64,000 nt of DNA, taken from assembly GCA_035443185.1 (NCBI GenBank), contig DAORRV010000002.1, forward strand, positions 1 to 64,000, read 5' to 3'. The number at the start of each line of letters is the position of its first letter. Within the stretch, counting starts at the first letter, position 1. Below the pieces are notes generated by a model. The model had not been told where the DNA came from. It saw only the letters and a program-made list of their open reading frames with translations, and ran no database searches. The stretch comes from UBA2330 sp035443185 (lineage in GTDB: Bacteria; Bacteroidota; Ignavibacteria; Tepidaquicellales; Tepidaquicellaceae). The position numbers were made by a program, and so were the translations under genes. Below, piece after piece: positions 59,098-64,000 of this stretch.

Positions 59098-59103
59098 AAG
59101 GAG
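59098..59103 (+). promoter_or_regulatory. Strong ribosome-binding site for the FG-GAP gene
   Basis: AAGGAG lies five bases before the TTG at 59109. It decides that unusual start codon, and it is one of few consensus sites in a window where most genes lack one. Confidence 0.75.
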
Positions 59104-59108
59104 TAATT

Positions 59109-61106
59109 TTGAAAAATCTGACCAATTTAATATTAATAATATTAGTCAACTTTTTATTTTCAATACACGCAAATTCAACACCCATAAACCAGTTCATAAA
59201 CACAGTATCCCCTGCATTGAATGCCAACAGCATAGTCAAATCATCTGACATTGTTATTTCATTCGAACAGATAATGAATGGCTCAACAATGACCTCGGCT
59301 AATGTAAAAGTCTTTGGATATCAGACTGGACTGTTGACAACTTCTTTAGATTTCAATTCAGTTGCAAATACTCTGACTATTAATCCTGTAAATGAATTTA
59401 AAAATGGTGAGATAATAAGTGTGACACTTACAGCGGGAGTTAAAACAATTTCAAATCAAAGTATCACTCCATTTGTTTATAAATTCCGAGCAAAAGCTCT
59501 TGGAGGTACAGGAAGTTTTATTTTAGCTTCAGAAATAAATAATACAACATATGGTAATATCAGATCCGGAGATCTAGATGGTGACGGAGATTTGGATTTA
59601 GTGATCAATAATGGAATTTATAAAAATAATGGTAATGCATTGTTTAATCTATCTTCAACTCTAAATAATCAGGGATGGCCGGAAATTTTTGACGCTGATA
59701 ATGACAATGACTTAGATATACTATTAACTTATGATAGTACAATTTATTACTATAAAAATGACGGTTTGGGAAACTTTAGTTTATTTTCAACCTTTGCGGG
59801 AAGTGTATGGGGTTATGGTGATCTGACAGGAAATGGATTTTTGGATTTTGCATATTTTGTAAATGCAAGTGAAGTAAAGACTGCATTTAATAATAATGGA
59901 ATTTTTAATCAGGCACAATCTTATTCACTTTCTGGTCTATGTTTTACATCTGCAAATTATACAGATAACCTTTTATTTAATGATTTTAATAATGATGGTA
60001 GTATTGACATAATGTCAATCAGTGGATATGCTGGAGGAAATAGTATTACAGGATACGATTTATGCAAAAGCTTTAATCAACTTACTAATATTGGAACAGG
60101 AAATTTTACAGTTCAAACTATTTTTGATTCATTTAATGGAGGTGGGCCATATATTTTTAGTGCTGGAGATTCAAAATCCTTTGACTTTGATGGAGATGGT
60201 TTTATAGATATTACTTCACCTTTTTTAAAGTTAAAAAATAATGACAATACAACATATTCTGATGCAGGATATTTGTTTCCATTTAGTAATTCTTTAGATT
60301 TTGATGCAAATGGAGATGAATTTATAGATATATGTGTTAATTATTATGGTGTTTTTTCTTGCTACATAAATAATGGAATAGGTGATTTTACTCCTTCTTT
60401 TATTATTCAAAAACCTTCCTGGGGATCTAAAGCAGCATCCGGAGATTTTGACAATGATGGAGATATAGATATGGCAATTATTTATTATGATGACACTAAG
60501 GTTTTAATCCTCCTAAACGGCGATTCACCTTTACCAGTCGAACTTTCATCCTACACTTCAAGCATAAATCAAAATTCTGTAAAACTAAACTGGAGTACTT
60601 CACAGGAGCAAAATAATTCCGGCTTTGAAATTCAGAGAGCTGATAAATTTACTGAAGGTCAGAAAGTATGGAAGAAAATTGATTTCATAAACGGTGCAGG
60701 TAATTCTAATGATGAAAAAAATTATTCTTATGATGATAAAAATCTTACATCAGGAAAATATAAATACAGACTTAAGCAGATCGACTTCAATGGCAATTTT
60801 GAATATCATGAACTTTCGAATGAAGTAGTAATAGGAATTCCTTCCTCCACCGAACTAATGCAAAACTATCCTAATCCTTTCAATCCGGTTACAAATATTT
60901 CATACAGACTTTCGGAAAATGGTTTTGTGACTTTGAGAATTTTCGATAATACAGGCAGAGAAGTAAAGACTCTTGTGAATGAATTCAGACAGGCAGGATA
61001 CTACAATGAGATATTCAACGGCAGCGATCTCGCAAGCGGGGTTTATTTTTATAAGCTGACTACAGGGGATTTTGTTCAGACGAAGAAATTATCGCTGCTA
61101 AAGTAA
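59109..61106 (+). CDS. T9SS-secreted FG-GAP/VCBS repeat protein
   Basis: The 665-residue protein (TTG start with AAGGAG) has a signal peptide, an Ig-like (Big_5) domain at about 30-125 (NTVSPALNANSIVKSSDIVISFEQIMNGSTM) and about seven FG-GAP/VCBS repeats at about 140-470. Each repeat carries a calcium-binding D-x-D-x-D-x-x-x-D loop, such as DLDGDGDLDL, DADNDNDLDI, DFNNDGSIDI, DFDGDGFIDI and DFDNDGDIDM. A fibronectin-like linker (about 475-575) and a T9SS sorting domain (NYPNPFNPVT, DNTGREVKTL, SGVYFYKLTTGDFVQTKKLSLLK) end it. It is likely a surface adhesion or binding protein. Confidence 0.9.
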   Translation: MKNLTNLILIILVNFLFSIHANSTPINQFINTVSPALNANSIVKSSDIVISFEQIMNGSTMTSANVKVFGYQTGLLTTSLDFNSVANTLTINPVNEFKNGEIISVTLTAGVKTISNQSITPFVYKFRAKALGGTGSFILASEINNTTYGNIRSGDLDGDGDLDLVINNGIYKNNGNALFNLSSTLNNQGWPEIFDADNDNDLDILLTYDSTIYYYKNDGLGNFSLFSTFAGSVWGYGDLTGNGFLDFAYFVNASEVKTAFNNNGIFNQAQSYSLSGLCFTSANYTDNLLFNDFNNDGSIDIMSISGYAGGNSITGYDLCKSFNQLTNIGTGNFTVQTIFDSFNGGGPYIFSAGDSKSFDFDGDGFIDITSPFLKLKNNDNTTYSDAGYLFPFSNSLDFDANGDEFIDICVNYYGVFSCYINNGIGDFTPSFIIQKPSWGSKAASGDFDNDGDIDMAIIYYDDTKVLILLNGDSPLPVELSSYTSSINQNSVKLNWSTSQEQNNSGFEIQRADKFTEGQKVWKKIDFINGAGNSNDEKNYSYDDKNLTSGKYKYRLKQIDFNGNFEYHELSNEVVIGIPSSTELMQNYPNPFNPVTNISYRLSENGFVTLRIFDNTGREVKTLVNEFRQAGYYNEIFNGSDLASGVYFYKLTTGDFVQTKKLSLLK

Positions 61107-61119
61107 ATAGTTCTTACCG

Positions 61120-61147
61120 GCAGAGTCCAAAGAACGCAAGACTCTGC
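61120..61147. other. Hairpin downstream of the FG-GAP gene
   Basis: GCAGAGTC (61120-61127) pairs with GACTCTGC (61140-61147) around a 12-base loop. AGTCCAAAG occurs in the left arm and again just after the right arm. No U tract follows. It may slow the 3' end of the transcript or be a repeat remnant. Confidence 0.45.
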
Positions 61148-61300
61148 GGAGTCCAAAGTAAAAGTAACCTGTTAGATTAAGATTTAGAAAATAATTATTT
61201 TTATTGTTTGTTATTAACTTTTCAAAATATTACTTTTGCTAAACCAAATTTTAGTTTACCCGTACGCGGATAAAATTTATTCTAAATCAAATTTAAGAAA

Positions 61301-61795
61301 ATGAACCATTTAAAAAAATTATCCAGACTACAGATAGGAATTTTTTCTTTACTTATCGCAATTTGCGGAGTTCTTGGATATTTGTATTATGACTCTTATA
61401 AAACAAATATTAAAGATAGTCTGGCACTGAAAGAAGTAAAAGCTGAAAATCTCGATCTGTCACAGGATGTGGATATTGTAAAAGACAAGTATGACAGACT
61501 TCAGAAAGAAGTGGATGTATTAAAAGGCAAAGTAAAGAAAGTAACTTACAGGAAGAAATATACAAAACGTAAAAGTAAATTATCATCTGCGGGTAAAAGA
61601 TACAGCGGTAAAAAAATGAGTTATAAGCAGCTTTATTATAACCTGAAGAATAAATGTTCAGTAAATAAACACAGCAAGAAAAAGTATAGCTCTAAAAAGT
61701 ATAGTAAGAAAAAGTCATCTTATAAAAGGTCAAATACAAGTACAAAAAAATATAACACTAAATATAAACCATATACAAACTTCAGGAACAGATAA
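61301..61795 (+). CDS. Small membrane-anchored, very basic Lys/Ser/Tyr-rich protein
   Basis: The 164-residue protein has one transmembrane helix at about 12-30 (IGIFSLLIAICGVLGYLYY), a coiled coil at about 40-78 (VKAENLDLSQDVDIVKDKYDRLQKEVDVLKGKVKKV) and a tail (79-164) made almost entirely of K, S, Y, R, T and N, with repeated K-K-Y-S-S-K-K-Y-S-K-K units. Such tails bind nucleic acid, phosphate polymers or peptidoglycan. The tail could face either the cytoplasm or the periplasm. No family is recognised. It has its own terminator. Confidence 0.6.
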   Translation: MNHLKKLSRLQIGIFSLLIAICGVLGYLYYDSYKTNIKDSLALKEVKAENLDLSQDVDIVKDKYDRLQKEVDVLKGKVKKVTYRKKYTKRKSKLSSAGKRYSGKKMSYKQLYYNLKNKCSVNKHSKKKYSSKKYSKKKSSYKRSNTSTKKYNTKYKPYTNFRNR

Positions 61796-61815
61796 ATTTA
61801 ATTCTAAACATTCAT

Positions 61816-61852
61816 TGAGCATAAAGGAAGTTTCTTTATGCTCATTTTTTTT
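61816..61852 (+). terminator. Rho-independent terminator after the basic protein
   Basis: TGAGCATAAAG (61816-61826) and CTTTATGCTCA (61834-61844) form a perfect 11-bp stem with a 7-base loop, followed by eight T residues (61845-61852). It ends at the stop codon of the convergent phosphatase gene. Confidence 0.92.
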
Positions 61853-63137
61853 ATAGAACTTTAATCAATCCACAAGTAATATCATCACTTTGTTCTGCAT
61901 CACCCACAAATTTATCAATGTCTTTTAAAAGATATTGCAAAATAGAATCTGCACTATTATTGAGATTTTCTCTTATAAGTTTTTCTAGTCTATCATCACC
62001 GAACTGATTCTGTTCAGAATCCATCGCTTCATTTACACCGTCGGTAAAATAAAACACAACATCTCCTGAATTAAGAATAACTGATTCTGAAATATATTCA
62101 AGATCAAAACATCCCAGGAATAAACCTCCGGTTTTCAATTCAGATAATTCTGCATTTGAATTAAACACATAAGTAACGTTATGTCCGGCATTAACACTTT
62201 CGAGAGTTTTCGATGAATGATCGTACAGCCCAAACCAGCCAGTAGCAAATTTTTCTGCAGTAGTAGACTTAAGTAATATTCTGTTTAGACAATTCACAAA
62301 GTCTTTCAACTCAAACTTCTCCTGATTCTGATCAAAATAAGTGATCACCGCAGCATAGATCGTTGAAACGATCAGTCCCGCCGAAATACTCTTCCCAGTA
62401 ACATCAGCAATAATAAACAAAGTTTTATCATCTGATATCTTAAAGACATTATAATAATCTCCGCCAATCTCTTTTGCAGGTATTAGTACCGCAGCTATGT
62501 CAAGATCCTTAAACTCAGGTAGTTTAACAGGAAGCAGATTTTGCTGGATTTCTCTCGCAGTTTTCAGTTCACGATTCAGAGCTTCCTGCTCTATCTGAAT
62601 TTCCAGAAGTTTTGCATTTTCTATAGCCACTGCACATTGTGATGCAAGAATTTTAAAAACCATCAGATCTCTTTCAGAAAAAGTATCTTCATTCTTTTTA
62701 TTAATTACCTGTATTACACCTACAAGTTTTTCCTTATGAATCATAGGAACGCAGATCATCGATCTGGTAATGAAATTATTTCTTTTATCAGACTCCGGAT
62801 TAAATCTTTCATCTTTATAGCAGTCGTCGATCAAAAGCGGTTCTCGTCTCTGTGCAACCCATCCGGCTATCCCCTCTCCCATTTTACAAATGATCTTTTT
62901 TACTTCAGTGCTTTTCTCTCCTGTTGCTACTTCAAAAAAAAGAATATTTTCTTCTTCATTATAAATCAGAAGTGAACTTGCCTCTGCGTTCATTAAAATT
63001 TTACAGCTTTCCATAATTTCACAAAGCAGTATCTCAAGAGGTTTGATCTCTGAAATACTTTGTGTGATCTTATTAAGATATTTCATTTCCTTAACAAGTA
63101 GATCTATTTCTGTAGATTCGGCAGTTTTGTTTTTCAT
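61851..63137 (-). CDS. GAF-domain PP2C/SpoIIE-type serine phosphatase (RsbU-like)
   Basis: The 428-residue protein has a GAF domain at about 20-180 (ILMNAEASSLLIYNEEENILFFEVATGEKS, GEGIAGWVAQRREPLLIDD, MICVPMIHKEKLVGVIQVINKK). A linker helix (about 180-200) leads to a SpoIIE/PP2C phosphatase at about 200-428 (EIQQNLLPVKLPEFKDLDIAA, AKEIGGDYYNVF, LFIIADVTGKSISAGLIVSTI, VFYFTDGVNEAMD, DDITCGLIKVL). The metal-binding Asp residues are present. Such proteins dephosphorylate anti-sigma antagonists or other regulators after a GAF signal. No anti-anti-sigma gene is nearby. Confidence 0.92.
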   Translation of the reverse strand: MKNKTAESTEIDLLVKEMKYLNKITQSISEIKPLEILLCEIMESCKILMNAEASSLLIYNEEENILFFEVATGEKSTEVKKIICKMGEGIAGWVAQRREPLLIDDCYKDERFNPESDKRNNFITRSMICVPMIHKEKLVGVIQVINKKNEDTFSERDLMVFKILASQCAVAIENAKLLEIQIEQEALNRELKTAREIQQNLLPVKLPEFKDLDIAAVLIPAKEIGGDYYNVFKISDDKTLFIIADVTGKSISAGLIVSTIYAAVITYFDQNQEKFELKDFVNCLNRILLKSTTAEKFATGWFGLYDHSSKTLESVNAGHNVTYVFNSNAELSELKTGGLFLGCFDLEYISESVILNSGDVVFYFTDGVNEAMDSEQNQFGDDRLEKLIRENLNNSADSILQYLLKDIDKFVGDAEQSDDITCGLIKVL

Positions 63138-63245
63138 CTGAAAAAAAAATTTTACTAAAATATAAAATCGAATTTATTATTGATATTCAAATTTCAATTT
63201 TAAATACAGTATAGTATTTATAAATTAAAATAAATCAATTCATCA

Positions 63246-64000
63246 TTGGGTAAAAGACTTTTTCAGGCAGCAATTGGATTAATTATTATTCTTATCATAG
63301 GTACATTCGGATACTGGGCAGCAACGGGTATGAAATATCAACTCTTTGATTGTTTTTATTTAACAGTTATAACTATTACAACGATCGGTTATAGTGAAGT
63401 TATAGACCAGGCTCATTATCCCTACGCCAGAGCACTTACGATATTTTTAGCATTTGCAGGTATAGGGCTTTTGACATATTTTGTGACTTTCGTATCAGCA
63501 ATAGTAATTGAAGGACAATTAAAAGAATCTTATAAAAAAAGAAAAATGGAAAACCAATTAAAGAAAGTAGAAAATCATTTTATTATTTGTGGTATTGGAA
63601 GACACTCTGTTCATCTTTTGGAAGAGCTTACTCAAACTCATAGAAACAGTGTATTCATTGATCTGGATACTGAAGTAATAAAAAAAACTACACTTCAATA
63701 TCCCGGGGAATTGTTTGTAGAAGGAGATGCAACAAATGATGATATTCTTTTTAAAGCAGGGATCATGAAAGCCAAAGGTCTCTTTGCCACTACAACTGAT
63801 GATAATCTGAATCTCGTCATTTGTCTGTCAGCCAAAAGACTAAATCCGGATTTACTGATAGTTGCATTATGTAATAATCATTCCAATATTGATAAACTGA
63901 AAATGGCAGGAGCAGACAAAGTAGTTTCTACTTATTATATCAGCGGTATGCGAATGGCTTCTGAAATGTTCAGACCAATAGTTGCACAAATGCTCGATGT
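63246..64000 (+). CDS. TrkA-N potassium channel protein, truncated by the window end
   Basis: From a TTG at 63246 the frame stays open to the last base (about 251 codons). It begins with a hydrophobic helix (LFQAAIGLIIILIIGTFGYWAA), continues with a pore loop whose filter reads T-T-I-G-Y-S (TVITITTIGYSEV), and has a second helix (ALTIFLAFAGIGLLTYFVTFVSAIV). A TrkA-N/RCK domain follows (NHFIICGIGRHSVHLLEEL, VFIDLD, FVEGDATNDDILFKAGI, DNLNLVICLSAKRLNP). It is a ligand-gated K+ channel or K+ exit pathway of the two-helix type. The C-terminal part lies beyond the window. Confidence 0.88.
   Translation, partial: MGKRLFQAAIGLIIILIIGTFGYWAATGMKYQLFDCFYLTVITITTIGYSEVIDQAHYPYARALTIFLAFAGIGLLTYFVTFVSAIVIEGQLKESYKKRKMENQLKKVENHFIICGIGRHSVHLLEELTQTHRNSVFIDLDTEVIKKTTLQYPGELFVEGDATNDDILFKAGIMKAKGLFATTTDDNLNLVICLSAKRLNPDLLIVALCNNHSNIDKLKMAGADKVVSTYYISGMRMASEMFRPIVAQMLD

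Overview
The window is low-GC DNA from a bacterium most likely in the Ignavibacteria/Chlorobi side of the Bacteroidota superphylum. The main evidence is four proteins that end in the type IX secretion sorting domain typical of Ignavibacteria (NYPNPFNP..T near its start, then a D-x-x-G-x-E-V segment, SGIYFYKL, and a final TKKLSLLK-like tail). Weak or absent Shine-Dalgarno sites and frequent GTG/TTG starts agree with this. A 100-base N run (57332-57431) shows that this is a scaffold with a gap of unknown size. No tRNA, rRNA, CRISPR array or transposase was found.

Layout. 1-18 kb is mostly housekeeping and secreted proteins: a T9SS cargo tail, an ABM monooxygenase-like protein, a T9SS arylsulfotransferase-like protein, lipoproteins, a TIGR02757 protein, a truncated 3-hydroxyacyl-CoA dehydrogenase, pyrimidine nucleoside phosphorylase, ComEC, two uncharacterised envelope proteins, a TsdA-like dihaem cytochrome c, a Rieske oxygenase with an ICMT-like methyltransferase, PepT, and an ECF sigma factor overlapping a membrane protein. 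18.7-25.4 kb is a TetR-TolC-adaptor-RND efflux operon with a VOC protein. 25.6-34 kb is a signalling and polyphosphate block: an HD-PycTM protein, SixA and PPK1, convergent with a class III nucleotide cyclase, an outer-membrane barrel carrying a kinase-like N-terminal half, and an SdiA-regulated-type lipoprotein.

34.5-55.2 kb is the outstanding region: a cytochrome P450, then an FAAL-ACP-KS-AT-DH-cMT-KR-ACP megasynthase (2888 aa), a C-A-T-E NRPS, a C-A-T-TE NRPS and an Sfp-type phosphopantetheinyl transferase, all on the + strand. Read by collinearity, a free fatty acid is activated, extended by one alpha-methylated and dehydrated unit, joined to D-Gln (specificity residues DAWQFGLIDK plus an epimerase) and then to a Pro-like residue (DVQFIAHVVK), and released by a thioesterase that has Cys in place of the nucleophilic Ser. 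I do not recognise this assembly line as that of a known compound. Two exported serine beta-lactamase-like hydrolases and a sulfotransferase-like protein follow on the opposite strand.

55-64 kb holds those hydrolases, an FG-GAP T9SS protein, a small very basic membrane protein, a GAF-SpoIIE phosphatase and a truncated TrkA-N potassium channel.

Non-coding structure is also notable. There are several tandem arrays of a 7-base unit close to AATTCGT, one of which runs in register through the coding sequence of a sorting domain. Short palindromes of the form AAACGG..CCGTTT occur between genes and also inside the PKS/NRPS genes, always in inter-domain linkers. Two separate intergenic regions (about 15.04-15.28 and 34.25-34.45 kb) look like diverged copies of one sequence.
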